Position numbers and translations under genes: made by a program. Source: Rallus limicola (Eukaryota > Chordata > Aves > Gruiformes > Rallidae). From it: 64,000 nt of DNA. The notes beneath the pieces are model-generated. The model had not been told where the DNA came from. It saw nothing but the letters and a program-made list of their open reading frames with translations, and searched no databases. The DNA is taken from the NCBI GenBank assembly GCA_022605955.1, contig JAKCOZ010000005.1, forward strand, positions 62,001 to 126,000, in the 5' to 3' direction. This document shows, one piece after another, positions 1 through 12,500 of this stretch. Position 1 is the first letter of the stretch. Every line of letters starts with the position of its first letter.

Positions 1-1766
1 TTATAATCTCATCCAGAAGTACTGTTTATGGGCCACCAAGATTATGCCAAGCACACATACATCATATGCCATTGTGTCAACACTACACTAAGTTAGCTAT
101 GCAGCCAGGTGCCAGCATGATTATGCAAATAGCAGTACTGTTGGCTTATCAGTCAAAACCACTGCCAGAATACCTGGGAGACAGATTTCAATAAAGGAGA
201 TACATTCTATCTCAGTGAGGCTGACATTAATAATTTATGATTAATCAGTTTATGGAAACATGCTAACAGCAGACAGCTTTGAGAGCAAGATAGATGTCTT
301 ACCTCTACTTTCCCCATTTCTTTTCCTTCTATCCAACTTCAAATTTTTATTATTAAAAGACACAGCTCTTCACAAAAGAATGGCTTAGCTTATAAAAGAA
401 CCATACAGAAATGCTGAGCTGGGGGATAAATGATGCAAAGTCATCTGACTTCCTGTAAGTGGGATTGGAGCTGAGCTGGTGCCAAATTTGCCTCTTAGAT
501 TCCAACAGCCAGATCTATGTCAGGACATGTTACTGCAAGCTGAAGTAGTATCATGTGTAGACTTCAGTTGTGAAATATAAAATACCAAGAATCTAAATAT
601 TTGTGTGTTCCAACATAAAATTCACCCAGTCAAAATTCATGCAGTGCTCCCTCATCAAACCATTGCTACAAATGTGTCTCCTTTTCTTGGAGCCCAAGCA
701 AAAAATAGTTAAACTGTTGAATCAACTGATCAAATACAATCTGTAAAAACAAAAAAGTCCAAGTGAGCAACATTGAAACAAAAAGTAACATTTCCATGTA
801 AATAACTGAGCTGCCTGAAATTTACATAAGCACTTTTTTAATTCAGAGGAATCTTTAATGCTAATACATGTTGTATCTCATTAAATGATTTCTCCTTTAA
901 TGTATAGTTAAGAGTCATTATACTGCAATTTTTCCCTCAAAACTTGGTTTTCTTGTTAGGGGGCTTCCTTATATATTTGGTGCTTAACAGTACAGGTCAT
1001 TAGGTAGTATGAGTGAAAGATGTCCAACTGCAAAAACTAAGAGTTGAAACAGAAATATATCAGTATCAGAATGTATACTTTATTATAAATCTCTGTTTTG
1101 CCCTTTTAACAATTGAAAGCCCTAATTTATATTTCCCAATTTTAACCTGAATTTAGTTTATTATTATTATTAACCACCAGATACTTGGAGTGCCTTAAAC
1201 CCTGTTCTGATAGTCTGATGTAATTAAATTGAGCCACATTGCAATGCAGAGTGCTTCTGTAACCATCAATGACAAAAGTAATTGATACGTCAACCACTAA
1301 TTGACTTGAGATAATGAAGGTAATTTTAAGGTACAGTGAGATTGTCACTGAATTACCTTTACGGAGAAAGAAGATTGTTTACTACAAAAGATGTGGGTAA
1401 TTCATTGGTTTAAATAAAATCAGATAAATAGGCAATGTAGTAAAATGGTATATCACACAGACAATGAGTTGATCTGTCTTATAGATAAAATCGTAGGAGC
1501 CCTCACCATCTTTGATAGAGAATCTTAAAGATTCCTTTGTAGAGAAAAATCTAAAAAATGGCACTGTTTCAGGATTTCCTAAATAGCTGCTTATCTTTAC
1601 ACATGTAATGTTACCTTTTCTGGGAACCCCTTCTGCAACTAGAACGTTCTATGAATTTCAAGATGACTAAATTTCTACATGAATGTCTGATCCTTGTGGA
1701 TAGATCTTGATTATTGCTAATTCTAGGAATGTTAAAACTAATTGCAGTAGAACTTTCCTACAGATT
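1..1766. other. AT-rich non-coding stretch, no gene seen
   Basis: No reading frame here exceeds 70 codons and none resembles a known family. No repeat end, RNA gene or long simple repeat was recognised. Around 220-260 there is a run of TAAT/ATTA-type words that could bind homeodomain factors, but such words are common in AT-rich DNA. I treat the stretch as unannotated intergenic or intronic sequence. Confidence 0.6.
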
Positions 1767-2357
1767 TGTTGTGGTTTAGCCCCAGTCAGCAGCTGAGCAC
1801 CAGACAGCCATTCATTCACTTCCCTCTGCTGGGAGGTGGGGTTGGGGAAAAGTGGGGAAGGAAAAAAGTGGGAAGACAGAGGCAAACCACTTGGACGGCT
1901 TACTGGGACAGCACAGGGAGGGAGAACTAACAATAAAGGGACTTACAGCAAAACATACAGAACTAGTGCTGCATAATGCAGTTTCTCACCCAACCACACA
2001 ACTCAGATCGTACAGCTCGGATCTGTCCCAAAGCTGGACTGTCCATAACCTGCACATTCTGAAGCCACATGCTCCTCTCCCCCTGGCCCCCCTTTATACC
2101 AAACATAATGTCATGGTATGGAATAGCTCTTTGGTTAGTTTGGGTCACCTGTCCTGGCTGCCTACCCTCCCAGCGTCCTGGGTACCCCCTGACTTCTCCT
2201 TAGCAGGGCAGTGGAAGAAGCTGAAAAGCCCTTGCCTGCGTGGCATCAACTAAATCATCAGTGTTTTATCAACATCGATCTCATCTTAACTCCCAAACAT
2301 GGCGTTACACCAACTGCTAGTAAGAAAACTAACTGTATCTTAGCTGAGCCCAGGACA
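1767..2357 (-). mobile_element. Solo LTR of an avian endogenous retrovirus (family A)
   Basis: The plus strand begins TGTTGTGGTTTAGCCCCAG at 1767 and ends CCCAGGACA at 2357, giving a 591-bp unit with TG...CA ends. The same terminus recurs on the plus strand near 37180 and in reverse orientation near 30678. Read on the minus strand there is a TATAAA box (plus positions 2093-2098), so the retroviral sense strand is probably minus. No gag, pol or env frame adjoins it, so it is a solo LTR. The flanks CAGATT (1761-1766) and CAATTT (2358-2363) agree at four of six bases and may be a decayed target duplication. A 133-codon plus-strand frame inside it is incidental. Confidence 0.85.
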
Positions 2358-3467
2358 CAATTTTAGAGGAAAAAGGTTTCATTTTATCCTTTGGAAACTT
2401 TCATTTGGACCTGAGGGCCTATGTGGAGATGTAAGTTTTGTGTGATTGTCACTTCAAACATGCTTGTTACTGTTTCTCAAAACTGGTCATGAAATTTTCT
2501 TGAAGGATCAATTGAAAATACCTCAATTATAAATTAAAACAGGCTCTTCCTGATGGTAAATGAAGGTATTTTTCTTTGCTTAGTCCATTAAATGGATTTA
2601 TTTTAGAGCAAGCTTGACTTCACAGAGCAGCAGCTGCCTACAGCCCATGAGAATGGGAAAGACAAGTGGTGGTGCTGCTGCACTGGGTCTTCCTCCAATC
2701 TCCAGAAAGAGCATTCCTCAATGTCAGAGCACCTTCTCCAAATCATTCATGACTCTGAGGACTACTTTCACTTCCTAATTACTCACTTCTAAGTAATACA
2801 CTTTATCCCCTTTAATGGGAGCTGTTCCATGGTTCAGATCCTGCTATTTTTGTATGTTTCTTTAATGCATGTAGAAGTTTTTTGTGAAAGACAGCAATCA
2901 ACTGTTTTGAAATTGAAGTTTATCAGGTGGCAGTTGCTTAATTTATAAAAAAAAGTGGTATTTAGATGAAATTTGAGAAAAGTATTTCTGGTATATGCTG
3001 TTATGCTTATATTGAAACCTGTCAAAACGCTGTAAACCTCACCTTGCAGGGATTTTAAACTGCAACTTTGACAAACATCTTTCAGACATTGTTTAGCTAC
3101 ATCAAGCCTGTAAAAGAATAACCTAGAAATTTATTCAGAAGATCCTTCTAGTCCTATAGTGAGGAATACATAGTTTATCATGTCCTGGCAGAAATTACTT
3201 TCTCAACAATTTAAAATCTCTCAGCAAAGTCCATTAAATAAGTTCACACAAGTGAAAGTGAACATTTCTTTTCTATTAGTGTCAAAATCTTTAGATCAAA
3301 TATTGGACCTACTCTACAAGCTCAGCTAAGGATTACATATATAGCACAGAAAGGAAATAAAATAAAATTTAAATGCAAAAGCCATTACTCTTTCAACAGA
3401 CATGTAACCCACAGCCTTGAGTGACTTCATTACCTTCTATTCATTCCACTATCAAGCTGCAAATTCC

Positions 3468-3496
3468 TCTCTTCTCCCCTTCTCTCTTCTCCCCTT
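3468..3496. repeat. Pyrimidine tandem duplication
   Basis: The 14-base word TCTCTTCTCCCCTT is present twice with a 15-base period, embedded in a longer C/T-rich tract (about 3465-3515). It is a simple sequence feature with no evident function. Confidence 0.8.
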
Positions 3497-3654
3497 AACT
3501 TCCCTTCCTGTCCCTTTGCTTTCTCTAATATTTTGAGCATTTTTCTTGGTACTTGGCTCATACCAGAGAACCAGTTTATTCTGTACAAATTGCCTTTTCT
3601 GGATGTAATGATAAACTTCCATAGCCCTTGGATTAATTAATATACTAACCTACA

Positions 3655-3745
3655 CAATACAAATTATTGACCCCATTTCCAAATGAAAGCTCAAGAGCTT
3701 CGTTGTTGAAATCAGAATTTAACCCTGGGTATCTGTAAGTTTTCA
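3655..3745 (+). repeat. Possible MIR-type SINE relic
   Basis: ATTGACCCCATTTCCAAATG near 3667, followed by CAGAATTTAACCCTGGGTAT near 3713, resembles the MIR core (CCCCATTTTACAGATGAGG) and its 3' segment (GGATTCGAACCCAGG) in the correct order. Identity is low and the segment between them is shortened. This is recognition by eye and may be chance. Confidence 0.3.
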
Positions 3746-5185
3746 CTGCTTGTGCTTTCTCTGTTTCTGTGTAACATGAGCTCCTTGCTGTCCTTCTCTT
3801 TCCTTCTCCTTTCTTTTTACCACCTTTTCACTTCCTTGTCTCAGGTTCCCGACTCTGAACCTGAGTTCTTTTTTTTTATCTTTGCATTGAAAAATAAGAG
3901 TGTTAATTGCATAGAATTCAGTTTGTGTCATAAGTAGAGAAGACATGTCAGTGGACTCTCTAAAATTACGCAGTCTTTTATTGTTGTCTAAATTTCCCAC
4001 TGCACGTGAAGATAAAAATCATCTTGATGTTGTTGGTGTTTTTTTTTTCCAGGAGCTGTTGTTTTATCAGTTTAGGAAGTGATATGTTCTGGCAACGTGA
4101 TTCTTACACCATTTTATTTCTTCCTAGAAAAAATATTGTAAATCACTCATCGGAAATCCATGGTGTTTTGGTGATTTAGGCAGAGCTTGAGTTGTAGAAT
4201 TTTCACTGAAATGGTGCCCGTTTCTTGTAAAAAGATGCACATATATGGACCAATATTCTTTTTCAGTGCTGTTTTCCATCTTCTCAAAAGACTTTTTTGC
4301 CTCAAATCATAAAAAATAATAAGCATTCAACTTTAACCTATCTAACTATAGGTTTTGCAGCAATTTTTCACTACGGGCTTTGCAATGAGATGCCTTAGGA
4401 GTATGAGTAACACCTTTTAGTAGGTGTAAAAATCCAAGAAGTAATTTCCTACATGTCACCTGAAAATTAATTATGGAACAGAGAGTTGATTCCAGATTTC
4501 TCCTTCACTGTTTCTCTAACTTTTGACCAGTAATAATGTTATTTAGAGTCAATAACAACAGCATCAAAAAGTAATTTTGCATTTCTCTATAGATAATCCT
4601 ATGTTATATATCTATGTATTATAGAGGTGCTTTTTAAACTAAGACCTGCATTCTGATTAGTATTTTCCAAAAACTTTTAAAGGCCTCTTAAGTCAGTGGA
4701 AGAATTTGGAATGGACCCAGAAAACTGAGTCAGGCCTTAAATAAACTACTGACTGAAATAATTCTATCATATTGGGATTATATGACTCAATCTGTCTCTG
4801 AAACTGTTTCTTATTGCCTCTAATTTGATAAGGCTACCACGTCACAGCTGAAATTGAGAAGTGAAAGGCCTGCTGTCCTAGATGGATTGAGCAATATTCT
4901 CAGCTGATCTGACAATTGATATAATTACATCCATTTCACAGAGGAATATCAATTTACCCTTGAAAGGATATAAAAGTCCTACTTAAAGGACAGTATTTAA
5001 ATAAACCTATCAATTCTATATTTTAATTACTTTATTTTTCATCTTTGATTTCTTTCATTGTCTGCATCATCAGGATAATCTAGTGTTTCATTTCCTGAAC
5101 CAACAATTGGATTAAGAGTGGCATATGAAACTTAAAGAAAGATCTAGATAAATAGATTATGTCTTTATCAACAATCATGGTTAAT

Positions 5186-6583
5186 GGGGGGCATCCTGGA
5201 TGACTGGAGGCTTGCTAAATGTGATGCCCATCTGCAAGAAGGGCTGAAAGGAGGATCTGGGGAACTATAAGCCTGTCAGCCTGACCAAGGAAAGTTATGG
5301 AGAGGTTCATCTTAAGTGCGCTCCCATGGCATGTGCAGGGCGAACAGGGAATCAAGCATTATGGGCTCATGAAAGGCACTTCTTGCTTGACCAACCTGAT
5401 CTGCTTCTATGACCACAGGTGACCTGCCTAGTAGATCAGTGAAAGGCTGTGGATATTATATACCTGGACTTTAGTAAAGCCTTCGACAATGTCTCCCGCA
5501 ATGTTAACCTAGAGAAGATGGTAGCTGATGGCTTAGACAGGTGCACTCTTTGCTGGGTAGAAAAATGGCTGGAAGTCTGGTCCCAGAGGGTTGTGGTGAA
5601 TGGAATTAAGTCCATCTGGCAGCCAGTCACAAACAGTGTTCCCCAGGACTCAGTCTTGGGGCCAGTCTTGATCTTTATCAATGATCTGGAGGAGGAGATT
5701 TAGTGTTCCCTCAATAAGTTTGTAGGTAATACCAAGCTGGGTGGGTGTGTTGATCTGTTTGAGGGTAGGAAGCCTCTACAGAGGGATTTGGACAGGCTGG
5801 ATCAATGGGCTTAAGCCAACTTCAGGAGTTTTAACAAGGTCAGGTCCTGCATTTGTGTCACAACAACCCCATGCAGTGCTACAGTCTTTGGGTGGCTGAA
5901 AAGCTCCCAGGCAAAAGTGGACCTGGGGTTGATGGTTGACAGCCAGCTGAACATGAGCCAGCAGTGTGCCCAGGTGGCCAAGAAGGCTAATGACATCCTG
6001 GCCTGTGTCAGGAACAATGTGACCAGGAGGGCCAGGACCCCTATGCTCAGCTCTGCTGGGGACACACCTTGAGTACTGTGTGCAGTTTTGTATGCCACAG
6101 TATAGAAGGGACATTGAGGTGCTGGAGGGGTACAGAGAAGGGCAACTAGGCTGATTAGGGGTCTGGAGAACAGGTCTTATGAGGAGAGGCTGAGTGAACT
6201 GGGTCTGCTCAGCCTGGTGAAAAGGCTGAGGAGAGATCTTATCACTCTACAGCTACATGAAAGGAGGTTGTAGTGAGGCAGGCGTTGGCCTTTCTCCCTA
6301 ATAACTAGTGACAGGATAAGAAAGAATGGCTTCACATTGCACTGGGGGAGGTTCAGACTGGATATTGGGAAAAATATCTTCACCCAAAGGATTTTCAAGC
6401 ACTGAAACAGGCTGCCCAAGGTAGTGGTATAGTCGTCATCCCTGGAGGTATTTAAAAAAAACATGTAGACGTGGCACTTTGAGACATGGTTTAGTAGATA
6501 TGGTGTTTTGGGATTGATGGTTGGACTTGATGATCTTTGAGGTCTTTTCCAACCCTAAAAATTCTGTTACCCTATGATTCTGA
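5186..6583 (+). mobile_element. 5'-truncated CR1 LINE (about 1.4 kb)
   Basis: The element begins part-way through the reverse transcriptase gene and runs to the typical CR1 3' end, closing with TTCCAACCCTAAAAATTCTG and a degenerate CTATGATTCTG tail near 6540-6583. CR1 is a non-LTR retrotransposon that inserts by target-primed reverse transcription, which explains the 5' truncation. Recognisable pieces in order: a decayed GNYKPVSLT segment near 5260, the YLDFSKAFD motif near 5461, the SVLGPV segment near 5650, and the C-terminal tail (MSQQCAQVAKKA-like) near 5953. Frame breaks are spread throughout, so it is an old dead copy. Confidence 0.93.
5449..5703 (+). pseudogene. CR1 ORF2 reverse transcriptase fragment, inactive
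   Basis: This is the longest open part of the CR1 reverse transcriptase in the element. Residues 5-13 read YLDFSKAFD, the palm motif A with its catalytic Asp. Residues about 64-70 read QDSVLGP, where CR1 usually has PQGSVLGP, so a conserved Gly has become Asp. The frame stops at 5701. Reading past the stop in the same frame gives FVGNTKLGG where CR1 proteins have FADDTKLGG, so both catalytic aspartates of motif C are lost (5719-5730). The methionine at 5449 is not a true start; the domain begins upstream in decayed sequence. It cannot encode an active polymerase. Confidence 0.88.
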
Positions 6584-9500
6584 GAGTCCCTGTCAATAGC
6601 CTATGAGCAGTTTTTTATTGGACCATAGTTTTCACATAGTTTCCTTTTATGAAAGAAACACAGCTGGTCAGGCCATAGTCATGCTTAGGAACATTTTTGG
6701 CTTCATACACTGGTATGAAGGCTCTGGAGTAATGTCAGTTGTGAGTGGCAAGCTATATTCTCTTTTCAAATGTGGCACTAGCTATATATGCTTCTGTCAC
6801 TTCTTGTCCTGTGTAGGGGAAAACCGGACTGCAAAAGGTTCACTCTTTGGCAAGGACTTCAGTTAGTACAGAACGTTATGAGGCACTTCCTCACAGACAG
6901 GAGGGCTGTGGACAGACATTCTCATTTGTGCCTACCAATTGACTTCAAACCTCATACCCTTAGCCTGCGGTTGGCCGGCTGAGGGAGCTGCTGCTGCAAC
7001 TCAATGTTTGCTATAGACAACAGCATCACTTCATCCTGCATCTAAACGAATATGAGTATGGATATCCTCTGTCCCCAAAAACCTCCACCAAAGGTGCGAA
7101 TATCAAAGCCATTAAATATGTGGTACTGAGCCTTAAGGTCTTTAGCTTAATTTGCTGCAGACAAGCTTGATTTTATTTTTTTTTTTATGGCTGCTTCCTT
7201 GATTTAAATGATCACAGTCACTGGGTCAGAGTGATTCTTGCCCCAGGTGGTGATATTTTTCTTTTTAATTTATTCAATATTATTCTTGATCTTAGGCACA
7301 ATTAATAAGCGTTGTTAGTGAACTCTTGTCACATTGTTTCTACTAATATCATTTTAAGCAGCCAGTTGAGCCATTCATCTCAAATTGCTAAAGACATGGT
7401 GGAAATGCAAAGTACAGATGCAGAATTCTTTTTGTCTCACTCATCCAGGATAGATTCCATAGATGGGTTAAAAATTAATTTTAAAATCTTGGAAAATACC
7501 TTGTCCATTCTGAGTGCCTTGTAACACTTGTATCTGTGGTATCTGAGCACATACATTATACTGCTGATTTTTAAAGCAGCCATAACTCAGCTTCCTATTT
7601 TGTGTCTAAACTGAGCCTACAAATAAGCATGGATGTAGTCTGTGCAGGCACAGTCATCTTTTGTAAGCACAGATGTACTAAACAACTGCTAAAAAACCCC
7701 TATTCTGATAGAAAAATCCAAGTAGCTTAAAATTCTATTCAGTGTTCCAAACATTTGGGCATAAAATCTGCAGTTGCATTAAGTCTCTTTAGGTTTCTTT
7801 TTTTTTAAATTTAAATTGCATGTTTTATAAAACATGTTTAGATGGAGTTAGATATAGTTCACATCAATAATTTAGATTAAAATAATTCATGAGAATGGAA
7901 TAGTTTTCTAAAATAACTCATAAATGTATTTGTTATAGTTGTTAACAGATTTGAGAAAAGCAAATATTTTGAGGGGATACACATTAATATACCCTGGTAA
8001 ACATAGCCCTAGTCTAGAAGTTTTCATATTTCATATTTGACTACTATAATACTTAAAATAGCAATCCTCCTTCCTCTTTCACCTAGCAGTTCCTATAATA
8101 CATGGCATGTTTTTAGACTGAAATGCTTTGACAAATCAGAATTTTAGTCTGATAATGAAGAATGCATCTAGAAAATCTCAGTTTTATGAATATAAAAAAA
8201 AGTTATAAAAGGGAAAAACTTCTCTGCAAGGTGGTGTAGTTGAATATCTGATTCTTCTCACACATGTATTCCCACCACTGTAAATTTTGCATTTCCAGTA
8301 AGGAGAACAAAGAAAATATTAGCAAGAGAAAATGCCTGTTACCTACAGTAAACTTTTGTTTCTTACATTTGTATTTAAACTGTCCAGTGCTACAAAAATA
8401 CAGTGTTCTTCAGTCTTGTCTATATTATGTGGTACTCATTTTGTGCCTTCTTCATGTCACACTGACCAATACTGAATGGTCTGATAAGCGTAAGGGATGA
8501 CTGAGATTGAAGCAGTGCTCCCTTAAGGAAGTACCATCTTTCTTGCTGTGATCTACAGTAAATAGTTCTGCACTTCTGTGTAGCACTTGTCTATATTGCA
8601 GAAATCTACAGCACGTTAATTAAGCTTAACTAAATTCTACTGAGTCAAACAAGTATTTCCACATGCAGTAAAATATGTTTACACGAGGCTATGATAAGAT
8701 CCGATTCCTCCAGTGGATCACTAATGAGACTGGATATAAGCGTGGTGTGCTTTAGATTCCCAGTGTCTTTGCATAATTATCTCTCATTTTAATACTGTGT
8801 AAGCCTTTTTACAACATAGGAAAACAAAGGAATATTTTTTTTCCATTCTAGAAATGGAATTCTAGATATGTGAATTTGTAACTGGACCACAGCTGTAGCG
8901 GCTCCTGTCAGGAGTACTAATATATAAATTGTCTGCAGCCTTAGAAATGTAGACATTAATAGTCCAGTCACTAATTTTGGGTCACTACAAAGTAACCAAA
9001 AGAAAATTTTATTTAAAAAAACGGGTAAATTTGGGTAAAGAACACTGTGGTGAACCAGAAAGATTGTGTAGATATTCTAGGGTTAAAAAAGAGCATCAGA
9101 AGTTTAAAAGATGGGATTATAAAAGCGAGTACATTGATAAATTATTTTCAGAAATTAAAAAATTAAAATTGGCGAACAACCTAAGTTTAATTTTTAATAG
9201 TTATTATTTGAATGAGATGAAATGAAAACTCTATTCCTCTACTAAGTGTACAGAAGTTTCTATATAACCTATAGGCCAAATCTTAAAATTTTCCAGTATG
9301 ACAATGAAACTAGAAATAGGTATTCCTGAACTCTTCCTGCTATGGAACAGACTGGCTAAAACCCATGATCTTAAACAAGCTATCCAGAATATGAAAGATA
9401 CACACTTGTATTAATGCATATTAACAGAAAAAAATGTACAGACACGTGATAGGCAGTGATCATATAAATTTTCATCATTAAAAATATCAGTGGCATTTGC

Positions 9501-12500
9501 TGACTTCATGTGTTTTTTGCCACTCACAGTAGCTAGTGCTTAACAGATCATCTCTTCTGAGTAGTAAAAAATTCCTGTATAAACTGAATGAATCCTTTTG
9601 AAGTTTATGAAATGAAGGATCACTGCAAACACAGTGGTTCTTACTGTTTCTGATGATTTGCTTGAATTTATTCTGGGTGTGCCTGCCACAGATGGAAGGT
9701 GTTTTGTTGGGTTTTTTAATTGTTTTTATTTTCTAGATATTCCTGGGATGATTAATGAATAAACATATTTAACTTCTCTAGCAAATGAATAGACTTCCTG
9801 TTCTTACTGTTGCCACCTACATCATCCTTTTTGATGATATTTTTCAACCTCAATAGAAATACATCCTTGCTTTTTAGAATTTAATGGTGTAATCCATTTC
9901 CTTGGCCTTGGGGAGAGGTTACTCAAACACCAAGAACCACTATAAATTCTGTTCTTTGATTTTATTTAATTATTTTTTATTTTACTGCCTGATAGGAACC
10001 GATAGGAAGTAGTGAGGATACTGCATTGGGATTTTACTTCTAAAGAAAACTCCCAAGTAGATAATAATGGCTATAAATGCTTTGCTTGTAGCACTAGAAA
10101 CTATTCTACTGTAAAGATATTGGGTTGGTTGATTGTCTCTCTTCTAGAAAAGAAAAAAGTGTCATTCTTGACTGATCCTGAACACATCCTGTGAATATTG
10201 CAGCAACTCAGAAATGTTGTTCTGCCCAGAACGTTTCACTGTTTTGCCTGGTCAAATTGAAGCAGCCACTTTTCAGAAATTCAACCATTCTTCCCATCTC
10301 TCACTATAACAGGAACTTTATTTTGAAACATATTGTCTTCTGAGGAATGCAATTGCTGTTTGTACCTGCAGTTCTCACACCAAACATTTGAGGGAAAACA
10401 GTGTATGGAAAATTCATTGGGAAGTCATTCACTAATTCCAGTAATTTTCTCACTCCTGAGCAATCTGTCTACCATTTATTTTTGCTGGAACAAGCATAGG
10501 ACAACTACAGAGGAGAAGAGGGTGGCAAGTAATAAGTCAAAACGCAAAAAATACAGACCAATCAAAAAAAAAAAAGACTCTGCAACAGAGACATATAGAT
10601 ATATTCAGGCCAAGGACATGGTTTTCACACTCTAACCACAAGAGTGACAGTGTCGATGCCGAGATTGATCCACAGCCTTAGTTTGACTTTGTTATTAAAT
10701 GAAAGCAGAAACTGTAATGTTTCATTTCCCTGAACTTTGCCTTCCTTTCTAGTACTCCCTTTCCTTTAGTTTCCCATTTTCATTTCTTTCTCACTGCAAA
10801 GTGGCTCCTCCCTCAAGATGACTGTGATGAACACTGTCTGAATTAACTGGTAGGTAACCAGTCAGTACATAAGGCATAACAGGGTTCAACAGGCACTCTG
10901 ACAGAAGCTCTTTTTGCCAGGGAACTGCTGAGATGGAGTAGTTTTCTGTGACTCAAGCAGTGGGAGTTTCAGTGACAAGCCCAGCTATAGGCAGAATGCA
11001 TCAAACCTGATCAGAGGGAGAGGTGACAGTGAGTTGGGAAACAGATTCTTTGGAAAACCAACTAGTATCTCGTGTGCCTCAGTCAAAGGCCCTTCTCTTT
11101 TCTCCTGAGGGGTGATCACTGCAAACCATACTTCAAATGGCCTGACAAAAGAGGGTGCTGTTACTGTTGTCACAGTAGAGATTCTTGGTAAGGTGATGGG
11201 CCTTGAGGGATGGAGACAAAACTGACTGGTAATTGAGCGATTGCAAGCATGACCTATTGAGGCCAAATTAATGAATCTGTTCGTCTCATTATATTCTAGT
11301 GCTGTTTCCCCTAACTTATATATTACTCCATCTTTACGTCTTTTCTCGCTTCAATCACCCCATGGTTTTGTGCCTGACACGTTTTCGCAGTTACCATTAG
11401 GATTCCTTTTACCAGAATCTGAAGGTTATGAACTCAGTATGGAAAGTTCAATAGCACTATTGCATTTTAGGAAAATATAAGAATGTTAGAGTTCAATAAT
11501 TTATAAGTTGGAGAATATTGAAGTGTAACTCTGTGAGTCTCTAATCTGTCCTTACTGGAATCTAGAAATGTAGTGAAGAACTCTGGCAATTTTACCACTT
11601 ATACAAATATATACACTAAAAATGGAGCAGAGATAGAAACATTTCAAACACAAGACAGGAGAGAAAAATTAGTAAAATTTATTTTAGACAGGAAATTAAG
11701 AATAGAAAGATAAACAAAATACTGGTCTGAAACAGGACAACCTGATTCTTTTTCTCGTTATGCTTTTCACATATAAGTAAATAACACAGAGCAGATAGCA
11801 TATATTAAGTTCATATCTTATTTTCCCTTGTTTGTGTACACAGATGCTAAAATTCCTTGAATATGAAACAGCAACAAACCCCATAAATAGGTTTCTTGTC
11901 ATTCAGTCCTTTATGCTGTCCACTGGACCATGCTGCCTTCTTGATGTGTATTCAAGCGGTTAAGCACCTTTCTAAGATTATGAGGATGCTGTCTGCTGCA
12001 AGCCTGTTCCAGGAAGCGTTTAAGGTCTCTTCTACCTGCAGACAAGCCTAAAAAAACATATTGTATGATTAATAGCTCTAGGAGGAGTGACTTTCTGTTG
12101 CCATGGGGTGACTAAAATCTTCTAGGTCATCTGAATAAAATCAAAAGCATTTTTCTTCCTGAAAGTATCATACATGTTAATTGTTTTCCTGCCACCACAT
12201 GCACACACACATTTCTGCAGAGTTTATAGGCTCAATCAGTTAGAAAACAACAATCCAATCAGACAATGACATTCTGATGCTGGCACAGCCTCCTTAATTC
12301 CTCACACACAGCAGAGGAGTTTGACACCATTTTTTGGAATCGATGCATGACAGTTTAAAATGAAAGTAATCTTTCAACAGCTTGAAAGGTTTCTTTTTTT
12401 TTTTTTCTTTTCCTTGAGACAAACTTTGTGCAAAGAGGTAATGACAAAAAGAATTAATTTAAAATCCTTCTAAAATTTTATAAGTTTAGCTATCCAAAAC

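Larger units (their letters stand above)
2358..5185. other. Non-coding stretch, no gene seen
   Basis: Frames are short and composition-driven. A pyrimidine-rich 14-bp word (TCTCTTCTCCCCTT) occurs twice, at 3468-3481 and 3483-3496. Between about 3655 and 3745 there is weak similarity to the core of a MIR-type SINE, listed separately. Nothing else was recognised. Confidence 0.55.

Noticed and set aside
1852..2253. 133-codon plus-strand frame
   Set aside because: It lies wholly within a solo LTR and has no similarity to retroviral proteins.
5776..6114. Minus-strand frames of 112 and 95 codons
   Set aside because: Both are antisense to the CR1 element at 5186-6583.
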